A stretch of DNA of 64,000 nt from positions 124,001 through 188,000 of the forward strand of contig NZ_BAGB01000173.1 in assembly GCF_000308615.1 (NCBI RefSeq), given 5' to 3'. A program made the position numbers and the translations under genes. The stretch's first letter is position 1; each line of letters starts with the position of its first letter. This document shows, piece by piece, positions 17,448 to 24,922 of this stretch. The notes under the pieces are model-generated. The model made no database searches and was not told the DNA's origin. It saw only the letters and a list, made by a program, of their open reading frames with translations. The DNA comes from Nocardia jiangxiensis NBRC 101359. GTDB lineage: Bacteria; Actinomycetota; Actinomycetes; Mycobacteriales; Mycobacteriaceae.

Positions 17448-18064
17448 CGTCCAATGGTGGCGGGGCCCACATCGAGATCCGGAAGCTATCGCTGTATCGC
17501 GAGGAGACCCTGACCGAGGCGGGCCGCCCGCCCGTCCGTCCGGCATTCCGCGCCAGCGTCGCGGCCGTGGTGTCCAACCCGTGGGTGGGTACCCCGGCCA
17601 CCACCGACCTGTCCGCGGCCGCCATCGCGATGGCGCCCCGGCTCGCGAAGGTGTTGACCGACAAGCTGATCGAGGCGCTCGGCGGGGTGGATCGGATCGA
17701 GGCGTTCGGCAAGGCCGCCATCGTCGGCACCGCCGGGGAGATCGAGCACGGCGGCGCGTTGATCCACACCCCGTATTTCGGAAATCTCGTCCGGGAGTTC
17801 CTGCGGGGCGAGTCGATCATCTGCTTCGCCGACGCTCGCGCGGACGCGGGCGAGACGCTCGTCGTACCGCTCTGGCACAAGGAACACGCCGCGACCCGGA
17901 GCCACTACCAGACCGTGAGCACCCGGATCCCCGACGCTCCCCGTGCCGACGAGATCGTCGTCATCGCCGCCGCGTCGACCGGGCCGCGCCCGCACCCGCG
18001 CATCGGCGACCGCACCACCGACCCCGCAGTCACCGCCCAGAAATTGGAGGAAGTCCGTTCATGA
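17441..18064 (+). CDS. Amino acid synthesis family protein (PF06684), first copy
   Basis: A 207-residue protein of the former DUF1185 family. Shared marks with the next gene are the REETLTEAGRP start, AAVVSNPWVGTPATTDLS, AFGKAAIVGTAGEIEHGGAL, the LWHKEHAATRSHYQT stretch and PDAPRADEIVVIAAA. One structure in the family is a variant of the Bacillus chorismate mutase fold, the fold class that also holds YjgF/RidA/RutC; function is unproven. ATG 17441 has no ribosome binding site and appears to be a leaderless start. The stop overlaps the next ATG by 4 bases. The extra residues at its N-terminus and C-terminus and its divergence from the second copy suggest a hetero-oligomer or division of labour. 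Confidence 0.8.
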   Translation: MQASNGGGAHIEIRKLSLYREETLTEAGRPPVRPAFRASVAAVVSNPWVGTPATTDLSAAAIAMAPRLAKVLTDKLIEALGGVDRIEAFGKAAIVGTAGEIEHGGALIHTPYFGNLVREFLRGESIICFADARADAGETLVVPLWHKEHAATRSHYQTVSTRIPDAPRADEIVVIAAASTGPRPHPRIGDRTTDPAVTAQKLEEVRS

Positions 18065-18612
18065 ACGTCCGCAAGATCGTCACCGTCGTCGAGGAGATCC
18101 TGACCGAGGGCGGCCGGGCCGTCGCACCGGCCGCGCGTGTCGCCGTCGTCGCCGCCGTCATCGAGAACCCCTGGGCCGGACAGGGTTTCGTGGAAGATCT
18201 GAGCATCGGAATCGACGACAACGCCGCACCGCTGGGCGAGCTGCTGGCGCCCCGGGTCGTCGAGGCGCTGGGCGCCGAGCCGCAGGCGTACGGCAAGGCC
18301 GCCATCGTGGGGCTGAACGGGGAGATCGAGCACGGTTCGGGCCTGATCCACACCCTGAAGTTCGGTGACCACTTCCGCAAGGCGGCCAACGCCACCACCC
18401 TGCTTCCGGCGGTGGAGAAGCGCGGCCCAGCCGGAATCGTGTTCGACATCCCGCTCAAGCACATCACCGACGCCACCATCCGTTCGCACCATCAGACGCT
18501 GGAGGTGCGCATCGCCGACGCGCCGCATCCGGACGAGATCGTGATCGCGCTGGCCGCCGCCGCGCAGGGACGTCCGCAGCAGCGCCTCGCGCCGCTGACC
18601 ACCGAGCAGTAG
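18061..18612 (+). CDS. Amino acid synthesis family protein (PF06684), second copy
   Basis: A 183-residue paralogue of the preceding protein, closer to the family norm: NVRKIVTVVEEILTEGGR start, IENPWAGQGFVEDLS, YGKAAIVGLNGEIEHGSGLI, KRGPAGIVFDIPLKH and PHPDEIVIALAAAAQGRP. It has a good ribosome binding site (TTGGAGGAAG) inside the first copy and is translationally coupled to it. Homologues commonly sit beside luciferase-like monooxygenases and aldehyde dehydrogenases, so a deaminase- or hydrolase-like step on a reactive nitrogen intermediate is a reasonable but unproven guess. Confidence 0.85.
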   Translation: MNVRKIVTVVEEILTEGGRAVAPAARVAVVAAVIENPWAGQGFVEDLSIGIDDNAAPLGELLAPRVVEALGAEPQAYGKAAIVGLNGEIEHGSGLIHTLKFGDHFRKAANATTLLPAVEKRGPAGIVFDIPLKHITDATIRSHHQTLEVRIADAPHPDEIVIALAAAAQGRPQQRLAPLTTEQ

Positions 18613-18614
18613 TC

Positions 18615-19346
18615 ATGAGCAAGCCAGCCATGGTGCTGCTGCACGGCGTCGGGCTCGATCACACGGTCTGGGAGCAGGTCGCCGACCTGCTCGCCGACCG
18701 CTACACGGTGATCACTCCCGACCTGCCGGGGCACGGCGCGCGTCCGCCCGCGCCTGCGGGCACCACACTCGCCGACCTCTCTGAGGGGGTGGTCGGCGAG
18801 ATTCCGCCGGGTTCGCATCTGGTGGGCTTCTCGCTCGGCGCGCTCGTCGCGCAGTACCTCGCACTGCACCGGCCCGGCCTGGCGGCCACGCTGACCTCGG
18901 TGAGTTCGGTCTGCCGGCGCACCGAGGCCGAGCGTGCGGCCGTGCTGTCCCGGTTGCAGACCGCGCAGACCGACTTCGAGGCGAGTACCGCCGCATCCAT
19001 CGGCCGGTGGTACGAGGGCACCGAGGTCGGCCTCGAATGGGTCCGGCGAACGCGAGAGATGTTGGCGGGCAACGATATCGCTTCGTTCGTGCACTGCTAC
19101 CACGTCTTCGCGACCGCGGACGCCGAACTCGCCCCCGCACTCGGCGGCATCACCGTTCCGGCATTGGCCGTCACCGGCGGTCAGGACCCCGGCTCCACCC
19201 CGGAGATGACGCACCGCCTGGCCTCGGCACTGCCCGACTGCCGCGAGGTGATCATCCCGAACGCACGGCACATGCTTCCCGTCGAGCGCCCGCGGGAGCT
19301 CGTCGATGCCATCACCACTTTCATCGGAGAGCACGTACATGTCTGA
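18615..19346 (+). CDS. Alpha/beta hydrolase (RutD-like position)
   Basis: A 243-residue soluble hydrolase. MVLLHGVGLDHTVW gives the oxyanion region, HLVGFSLGALVAQYLALH holds the nucleophilic serine, GGQDPGSTPEM the acid region, and NARHMLPVERP the histidine. Length and motif order match the small RutD/3-oxoadipate enol-lactonase group. The start lies 2 bases after the previous stop and its 3' end overlaps the aldehyde dehydrogenase start by 8 bases. In the operon it probably hydrolyses an ester, enol-lactone or carbamate-like ring-opening product. Confidence 0.85.
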   Translation: MSKPAMVLLHGVGLDHTVWEQVADLLADRYTVITPDLPGHGARPPAPAGTTLADLSEGVVGEIPPGSHLVGFSLGALVAQYLALHRPGLAATLTSVSSVCRRTEAERAAVLSRLQTAQTDFEASTAASIGRWYEGTEVGLEWVRRTREMLAGNDIASFVHCYHVFATADAELAPALGGITVPALAVTGGQDPGSTPEMTHRLASALPDCREVIIPNARHMLPVERPRELVDAITTFIGEHVHV

Positions 19347-20826
19347 TCTCGACCAATTGCAGCACTTCATCGGCGGCGAGCCGGTGGCACCCGAATCCGG
19401 CGAGTACTTCGCGAGCACCAACCCGGCCAACCGCGAGACGCTGTACCAGGCGGCGCGCGGCAATTCGGCGGATATCCAGCGCGCCGTCGCCGCGGCGCGG
19501 GCGGCGTTCGAGGACCCGCGGTGGCGCGATCTGAGCCAGACCCGGCGTGGTCGTCTGCTGCGCCGCCTGGGCGACCTCATCGGTGAGAACGCCGAGGAAC
19601 TCGCCCGCATGGAAGTGCTCGACAACGGAAAACTGTTGCGCGAGATGCGAGGTCAGCTCGGCACCGTTCCGGAGTACTACTATTACTACGCCGGTCTGGC
19701 CGACAAGATCCACGGCGAGGTCGTCCCGGCCTCGGATCGCCGAGTGCTGAACTACACCCTGCGCGAGCCGCTCGGCGTGGTGGGTGCGATCACCCCGTGG
19801 AACTCCCCGCTGACCCTGACCACCAGCAAGCTGGCGCCCGCGCTCGCGGTCGGTAACACGGTGGTCGTCAAACCGTCGGAATACACCTCGCGAACCGCGT
19901 TGCGCCTGGCCGAACTCGCGCTGGAAGCGGGCTTTCCCGAAGGTGTGGTCAACGTCGTGACCGGATTCGGTGCCGAAGCCGGCCAGGCCCTGGTCGATCA
20001 CCCGGACCTGGCGAAGATCTCGTTCACCGGCAGCACGGCCACCGGGGCGCGGATCGCCGCGGCGACCGCACGGCGGTTCATCGGGTCCACGCTCGAACTC
20101 GGCGGCAAGTCGCCCAATATCGTGTTCGAGGACGCGAACGTGGCCAATGCCGCGATGGGCGTGGTCGCGGGCATCTTCGCCGCGGCCGGGCAGACCTGCA
20201 TCGCGGGCAGCCGCGTCTTCGCCCAGCGCGCGGTCTACGACGAACTGCTCGAACGAGTCACCGAGCGCGCGAAGACGATTCGGATCGGCGACCCGCTCGA
20301 CGCGGAGACCGAACTCGGGCCGCTGGCCTTCGAGGATCAGCGCGACAAGGTCGCCGGGTACGTCGACCTCGGTCGGAGCGAGGGCGCGCGGGTACTCACC
20401 GGCGGACGGGCCAGCGACGGCGGGCTCGGCGGCTACTTCTACGAGCCCACGATCCTGGTGGACGTGCACAACGACATGCGCGTGGTGCGCGAGGAGATCT
20501 TCGGCCCGGTCGTGGCGATCATGCCGTTCGACACCGAGGACGAGGTGGTCCGGCTCGCCAACGACACCGACTACGGCCTGGCCGCGGGCGTGTGGACGGC
20601 GAATCTTGCTCGGGCGCACCGGATGGCGGCGCGACTGGACGCGGGCACCGTCTGGGTGAACACCTACCGCGCGATGTCGCCGATGTCGCCGCGCCAGGGA
20701 TTCAAGAGCAGCGGCGTCGGCATCGAGCACGGCACCGAGACGGTCAAGGAGTACACGCGCTTGAAGAGCGTCTGGATCAACACGAGCGAGGATCCCGTCG
20801 CGGACCCGTTCACCATGCGGAGCTGA
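19339..20826 (+). CDS. NAD(P)-dependent aldehyde dehydrogenase
   Basis: A 495-residue classical aldehyde dehydrogenase. Landmarks in order: GAITPWNSPLTLTTSKLAPA and KPSEYTS (cofactor site), FTGSTATGARI, LELGGKSPNIVFED with the general-base glutamate, and the catalytic Cys287 in GQTCIAGSR. All key residues are present. ATG 19339 overlaps the end of the hydrolase gene. It oxidises an aldehyde to a carboxylate; here the likely substrate is an aldehyde released on ring cleavage, analogous to the formamide aldehyde dehydrogenase or succinate semialdehyde dehydrogenase of pyridine degradation. That assignment is inference. Confidence 0.9.
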   Translation: MSDLDQLQHFIGGEPVAPESGEYFASTNPANRETLYQAARGNSADIQRAVAAARAAFEDPRWRDLSQTRRGRLLRRLGDLIGENAEELARMEVLDNGKLLREMRGQLGTVPEYYYYYAGLADKIHGEVVPASDRRVLNYTLREPLGVVGAITPWNSPLTLTTSKLAPALAVGNTVVVKPSEYTSRTALRLAELALEAGFPEGVVNVVTGFGAEAGQALVDHPDLAKISFTGSTATGARIAAATARRFIGSTLELGGKSPNIVFEDANVANAAMGVVAGIFAAAGQTCIAGSRVFAQRAVYDELLERVTERAKTIRIGDPLDAETELGPLAFEDQRDKVAGYVDLGRSEGARVLTGGRASDGGLGGYFYEPTILVDVHNDMRVVREEIFGPVVAIMPFDTEDEVVRLANDTDYGLAAGVWTANLARAHRMAARLDAGTVWVNTYRAMSPMSPRQGFKSSGVGIEHGTETVKEYTRLKSVWINTSEDPVADPFTMRS

Positions 20827-20838
20827 GGAGAGACAGCC

Positions 20839-21882
20839 ATGAGATTTTCGTTGTTCGCGCATATGGAGCGCTGGGACGAGAACGTCACGCACCGTGAGCT
20901 TTTCGAGAATCTGGCCGAGCTCGCCCTGATGGCCGAAGCCGGTGGGTTCGAGACCGTGTGGATCGGTGAGCACCACGCGATGGAGTACACGATCTCGCCG
21001 AGCCCGATGCCGCTGCTGGCCTATCTGGCCGGGCAGACCTCGACCATCCGGCTCGGAGCGGGCACGATCATCGCGCCGTTCTGGAATCCGATCCGTGCGG
21101 CGGGCGAATGCGCGCTGCTGGACGTGATCAGCAACGGGCGGATGGAGGTGGGCATCGCCCGCGGCGCCTACCAGATCGAATTCGACCGTCTGGCAGGCGG
21201 ATTGCGTGCCACCGACGGCGGAAAGCACCTGCGCGAGCTGGTGCCCGCGGTGCGCGCGCTATGGCAGGGCGACTATGCCCACGACGGCGACATCTGGCAG
21301 TTCCCGACCGCGACCAGTGTGCCCAAGCCGGTGCAGCAGCCGACGCCGCCGATGTGGATCGCCGCGCGTGATCCGGACTCGCACGACTTCGCCGTCGCGC
21401 AGGGCTGCAACGTCATGGTGACGCCGCTGATGAAGGGCGACGAGGAGGTCGCGGACCTCAAGCGCAAGTTCGACACCGCCGTGACGAACCACCCCGAGGT
21501 GCCCCAGCCGCAGATCATGGTGCTGCGGCACACCTACGTGCATCCGGCCGACGATCCGGACGGCTGGCGTCCCGCGGCGGAGGGGATCCAGAAGTTCTAT
21601 CGGACCTTCGACGCGTGGTTCGGGAACAAGACCGTCCCGGACAACGGCTTCCTGGAGCCGAGTCCGGTGTCGAAATTCGCCGACAGGCCGGAATTCGCAC
21701 CCGAATCGCTGCACAAGACCGCGATGATCGGCACACCGGAAGAGGTGATCGATCGGCTGCGGTACTACCAGGAACTCGGCATCGACGAATTCAGCTTCTG
21801 GACCGACAACACGCTCTCGCACGAGCAGAAGCGCAAGTCGCTCGAGCTGTTCATCAACGAAGTGGTCCCGGCGTTCCGCTGA
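20839..21882 (+). CDS. LLM-class (luciferase-like) flavin-dependent monooxygenase
   Basis: A 347-residue protein of the bacterial luciferase family: RFSLFAHMERWDEN start, ETVWIGEHHAMEYTISPSPM, LGAGTIIAPFWNPIRAAGE, and GRMEVGIARGAYQIEF, all typical of FMNH2-using TIM-barrel oxygenases (RutA, alkanal and nitrilotriacetate monooxygenases). It needs reduced FMN from a partner, most likely the flavin reductase of the divergent arm. A GAGGAGAGACAGCC ribosome binding site precedes ATG 20839. As the last gene of the right arm it would perform the oxygenation step, possibly C-N ring cleavage as in RutA. Confidence 0.9.
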   Translation: MRFSLFAHMERWDENVTHRELFENLAELALMAEAGGFETVWIGEHHAMEYTISPSPMPLLAYLAGQTSTIRLGAGTIIAPFWNPIRAAGECALLDVISNGRMEVGIARGAYQIEFDRLAGGLRATDGGKHLRELVPAVRALWQGDYAHDGDIWQFPTATSVPKPVQQPTPPMWIAARDPDSHDFAVAQGCNVMVTPLMKGDEEVADLKRKFDTAVTNHPEVPQPQIMVLRHTYVHPADDPDGWRPAAEGIQKFYRTFDAWFGNKTVPDNGFLEPSPVSKFADRPEFAPESLHKTAMIGTPEEVIDRLRYYQELGIDEFSFWTDNTLSHEQKRKSLELFINEVVPAFR

Positions 21883-21901
21883 GGTCGTGGGAAGGATCCG
21901 C

Positions 21902-21913
21902 ACCATGCAAGCA
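21902..21913. promoter_or_regulatory. Proposed GntR operator C
   Basis: ATGCAAGC at 21905-21912 (CTTGCAT on the other strand), 20 bases after the monooxygenase stop and upstream of gntR. The second half-site is poor, so this is the weakest of the four sites. Confidence 0.3.
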
Positions 21914-21984
21914 TCCGGTCGCCGGAACGCCGAGCCGTTCGCGGCCGGCGGCCGGGTGTGTGGTGATCACGTTGTGCGCGCGCA

Positions 21985-22012
21985 GGACTCGGCGCGTCAT
22001 CGCGCCGAGTCC
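21985..22012. terminator. Hairpin terminator of the right-arm operon
   Basis: A perfect 12-base stem, GGACTCGGCGCG and its complement, with a TCAT loop. It separates the monooxygenase gene from gntR and probably ends right-arm transcription. No T tract follows. Confidence 0.65.
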
Positions 22013-22045
22013 GCCGCTGTGGCCGTCCCGCCACGTACCGTACCG

Positions 22046-22057
22046 TTGACATGCAAG
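22046..22057. promoter_or_regulatory. Proposed GntR operator D upstream of gntR
   Basis: TTGACATGCAAG, sharing the half-site ATGCAAG (CTTGCAT in reverse) with sites A-C. It lies about 30-40 bases before the chosen gntR start, so the regulator probably represses its own gene. Confidence 0.45.
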
Positions 22058-22086
22058 ATACATATGAGACCGCCGAGGGGGTCATG

Positions 22087-22785
22087 ATGGTCGCCGCATC
22101 GCGAAGAATCGATACGAGCAATTTCCAGGAACGCGCGGCCGACGGGCTGCGCGAGATGATCATCTCCGGCGAACTCGCTCCCGGACAACCACTGTCCGAG
22201 ATCACCCTGGCCGAGATATTCGGGATCAGCCGCACACCTATCCGCGAAGCACTCAAGCAGTTGCAGATCGAGGGGCTGGTGGAGATCCGTCCGCGGATCG
22301 GCACCTTCGTCACCGTGCCGTCCCGGCGCGAAATCAACGAGCTGTTCGAGATGAAACAGCTGCTCGAGGGTGGCGCCGCCCGGCTGATGGCCGCCCGCGG
22401 CGACGTTCCCGAACTGACCGCGATGAAGGCGAACGTCGGCGCCGCCGACGCCGCCGTCGAGGCCGGGGACGTCGAACGCTACGCCCAGCTGGTGCACGAG
22501 TTCCACGAGATCCTCATCGCGGGCGCCGACAACGGCAAACTGGCCACCCACTATCGGCTGCTGATGAACCAGCTGGCCTACGGGCGTCTGGTGAAAACCT
22601 CACTCGGCCAACCTGGCCGCTCCATCGAATCCGAACACGAACACCACACCGTGCTCGAGCTGATCATCGCCAAGGACGGCATCGGCGCGGAGAACTGCAT
22701 GCGCCGGCACGTCCACGCCAGCCAGCAGGCCCTGATGTCCCAACTCGAAACCTGGCCGCCGCCACTGCCGCAGCCCACACCCTGA
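22087..22785 (+). CDS. GntR family transcriptional regulator (FadR/VanR subfamily, FCD domain)
   Basis: About 232 residues: an N-terminal winged helix-turn-helix (REMIISGELAPGQPLSE, then FGISRTPIREALKQLQIEGL) and a C-terminal all-helical FCD ligand-binding domain (NELFEMKQLLEGGAARLMAA, with candidate metal-binding residues in HEFHEIL and the later EHEHHTVLELI). ATG 22087 has a GAGGGGG ribosome binding site five bases away; ATG 22084 and ATG 22051 are alternatives, the last overlapping operator D. It lies directly downstream of the right arm, and related sites occur at both arm promoters, so it is the likely local repressor, released by a pathway metabolite. Confidence 0.85.
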   Translation: MVAASRRIDTSNFQERAADGLREMIISGELAPGQPLSEITLAEIFGISRTPIREALKQLQIEGLVEIRPRIGTFVTVPSRREINELFEMKQLLEGGAARLMAARGDVPELTAMKANVGAADAAVEAGDVERYAQLVHEFHEILIAGADNGKLATHYRLLMNQLAYGRLVKTSLGQPGRSIESEHEHHTVLELIIAKDGIGAENCMRRHVHASQQALMSQLETWPPPLPQPTP

Positions 22786-22920
22786 TCCGCGCGCCGCGGT
22801 GATTGGCTCATCCGAGTGCCGGTGCCGATCGCGTCTGCGCTGCTGGGCCGAATTGCGAGGTCACCGCGTGGCTGTGAGTCGGTGGTCGATGTCTTCGGCG
22901 TGGCTGGAGCGCGGATCTGC

Positions 22921-23079
22921 TCACAGTGGATCGAGCCGGGCTCGTAGTAGGCAGAACTCGTTGCCTTCGGGGTCTGCGAGGACGTGCCAGGGCTCCTGGC
23001 CGGTCTGGCCGATATCGGCTCGGCGCGCCCCCAGATGCAGCAGGCGTTCGAGTTCGGCGGCCAGGCGGATCGGTGGTCT
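22921..23079 (-). pseudogene. C-terminal fragment of a VOC/glyoxalase-like protein
   Basis: The minus strand encodes about 50 residues, including LAAELERLLHLGA, PWHVLADPEGNEFCLL and a stop at 22921. This is the C-terminal half of a glyoxalase_6-type vicinal-oxygen-chelate unit. Reading upstream, the frame meets a TGA after about 53 codons without a start, so the N-terminal part is gone. It is a decayed remnant in the 391-base gap between gntR and the next hydrolase; the rest of that gap shows nothing else. Confidence 0.6.
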
Positions 23080-23176
23080 CCGCCAGGTTCACGTTTCATA
23101 GAGAGTTCGGAATATGTTGCTGCTCAGCCGATTCGGCAGATGATCTCGCTGCAAGCGGCCGTGGCATACTGGCGAC

Positions 23177-24061
23177 ATGCCGGAGTACGACGAATTCGGA
23201 ATGTTCCAGGACAACGCCGCCGAGGCGGGGCTGACGTGGTCCGGGCCGCCCGTGGTGCGGCGTCGGGCGGCGCAGATCGCGTCGGGGCGGCAGGTGAGCG
23301 CACTGCAGTGGGGAGAAGGGGAGCCCGAGTTGGTGCTGCTGCATGGCGGCGCCCAGAACGCGCACACCTGGGACACCGTGGCGCTGGCGCTGAATCGTCC
23401 GCTGCTCGCGGTGGATCTACCCGGGCACGGTCATTCGGATTGGTGGCCCGACCACGATTACACCCCGGAGCGGCTCGCCGACGCCGTCGCCGAGGCTTGT
23501 GCGGTGCTGGCTCCGGACGCGCGAACCGTCGTCGGCATGTCGCTGGGCGGTCTCACGGCGCTGCGTCTCGCGGCCCGGCATCCGGCGGAGGTGTCGCGGC
23601 TGATCGTCGTGGACGTCACTCCCGGCGCAGGGGACGCTCCCGGCAAGACTGCCGCTATCACCGCATTCGTCCACGGACCCGAGGATTTCGCGAGCTTCGA
23701 GGAGATCCTCGAGCGGACCGTCACTCACAATCCGGGCCGTTCGGTGTCGTCGCTGCGGCGTGGTGTGCTGCACAATGCGCGCCCGCGTCCGGACGGCCGC
23801 TGGGAGTGGCGCTACGACCGGCTGCGCCCCAGCGCCGACGCCCGATTCGACTTCAGCGGTCTCTGGGATGACCTGTCCACCCTGCGGATTCCGCTGCTGC
23901 TGGTGCGGGGTTCGCGCTCGCCGGTGGTCGACGACGCCGACGTCGCGGAATTCTGCCGCCGCCAACCCGACGCGCAAGTGATCACCGTCGAGGACGCGGG
24001 CCATTCCATCCAAGGTGACCGCCCGGTCGAACTGGCCGGAATCATCGACCAATTCGGCTGA
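23177..24061 (+). CDS. Alpha/beta hydrolase
   Basis: A 294-residue soluble hydrolase. The oxyanion segment LVLLHGGAQNAHTWD, the strand LLAVDLPGHGHSDWW, the nucleophile in VVGMSLGGLTALRLA, an acid in the VRGSRSPVVDDAD region and the histidine in EDAGHSIQGDRP are all in place. The first 45 residues precede the fold and may form a lid or dimer contact. It stands alone; no partner suggests its substrate. The nearest well-known relatives are haloalkane dehalogenase-like and lactonase-like esterases. Confidence 0.82.
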   Translation: MPEYDEFGMFQDNAAEAGLTWSGPPVVRRRAAQIASGRQVSALQWGEGEPELVLLHGGAQNAHTWDTVALALNRPLLAVDLPGHGHSDWWPDHDYTPERLADAVAEACAVLAPDARTVVGMSLGGLTALRLAARHPAEVSRLIVVDVTPGAGDAPGKTAAITAFVHGPEDFASFEEILERTVTHNPGRSVSSLRRGVLHNARPRPDGRWEWRYDRLRPSADARFDFSGLWDDLSTLRIPLLLVRGSRSPVVDDADVAEFCRRQPDAQVITVEDAGHSIQGDRPVELAGIIDQFG

Positions 24062-24068
24062 GCCCGAA

Positions 24069-24105
24069 CCGATCTCGCCTCACACCAGATGCGAAGCGGG
24101 ATCGG
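24069..24105. terminator. Hairpin between convergent genes
   Basis: CCGATCTCGC at 24069-24078 pairs with GCGGGATCGG at 24096-24105 (one mismatch). It lies between the hydrolase stop and the end of the amidotransferase gene. Confidence 0.45.
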
Positions 24106-24113
24106 CCGTCGAC

Positions 24114-24869
24114 TCAGGCGGCGGTGGTGACGGCGTGCGTGGAGACGCGCAGGTCGCTGCGCCGGATTTCCAGAATTCGCCCGTACGGCAACGTCTCCCA
24201 CTCCTCGCCGGTGGCTATTCCGTTCGAGGTGACCACCGCGTCGGTGGCGCCGATGCGGTAGTGCATGCGGAAGAATTCGGGGCCGCGGCGTCGGCTCACC
24301 TCCGATTCGGGATCCTCCTGCGCGTAGGCGTAGAGCGCGCTCTCGGTGAGTAGCAGGCAGTTGAGGCTGCCGAAGGTGGCTCGGGACCCGATGTCGGCCG
24401 CGGTGTGGGCGAGGGCGTCGACCGGATCGGTGTTCTCGCTGCGCAGTCGGCTGAGCACGCGCAGGAAGAAGCGTTCGGAATCGGTGTCACCGGTCGCCCC
24501 GGCCAGGAGTTCGGGTTCGATCAGGTCGTCCAGCGCCTCGCGCGGGGAGAAGAACCCGTTGTGCGCGAAGGCCAGTGTGCCCGCGACGAACGGATGGGTG
24601 TTGCCCGGCCGGATCGGCAGGCCCGGGGAGGCCAGGCGAAGATGCAGCAGGGCCGCGTCCGCGAGGCCTCGGGTAGCCGCGCGGTACGCCGGGCTGGCGT
24701 GGGCGGGATCGGTTCCGCGCGTGATGATCTGCTCACGGCCGCTGCGGACGGCGATACCCCAGCCGTCGGCATGTTCGTGCGACAGTGCGGTGAACGGTTC
24801 GAGCAGACCGCCGAGCGTCTCGGTCAGTGGTCGGGGGACGCGGGTGACCACGCCGAGCAGACGACACAT
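24114..24869 (-). CDS. Class II glutamine amidotransferase (YafJ/EgtC-like)
   Basis: A 251-residue Ntn-hydrolase glutaminase domain starting MCRLLGVV at ATG 24869, so that Met removal exposes the catalytic Cys2. Typical marks are HEHADGWGIAVR, FAHNGFFSPRE, DTDSERFFLRVL and NCLLLTESALYAYAQ. It lacks a synthase domain, like EgtC and YafJ. EgtC hydrolyses a gamma-glutamyl group in ergothioneine synthesis, but no egt genes are near. It ends the polar amino acid importer operon, so a gamma-glutamyl or glutamine-type substrate brought in by the ABC system is a sensible idea. Confidence 0.85.
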   Translation of the reverse strand: MCRLLGVVTRVPRPLTETLGGLLEPFTALSHEHADGWGIAVRSGREQIITRGTDPAHASPAYRAATRGLADAALLHLRLASPGLPIRPGNTHPFVAGTLAFAHNGFFSPREALDDLIEPELLAGATGDTDSERFFLRVLSRLRSENTDPVDALAHTAADIGSRATFGSLNCLLLTESALYAYAQEDPESEVSRRRGPEFFRMHYRIGATDAVVTSNGIATGEEWETLPYGRILEIRRSDLRVSTHAVTTAA

Positions 24870-24922
24870 TCGCCAGAGCCTTTCGATCGGGGGCACCGGG
24901 CCGCGACCCGGTGCGGGGGATG

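Noticed and set aside
19321..21228. 635-codon open frame antisense to the aldehyde dehydrogenase and monooxygenase genes
   Set aside because: Shadow of two clearly real genes; translation has no recognisable motifs.
21905..22087. Small frame starting MQAS like the first PF06684 protein
   Set aside because: Only the first four residues agree, because both starts overlap the ATGCAAGC operator motif; the rest is unrelated.
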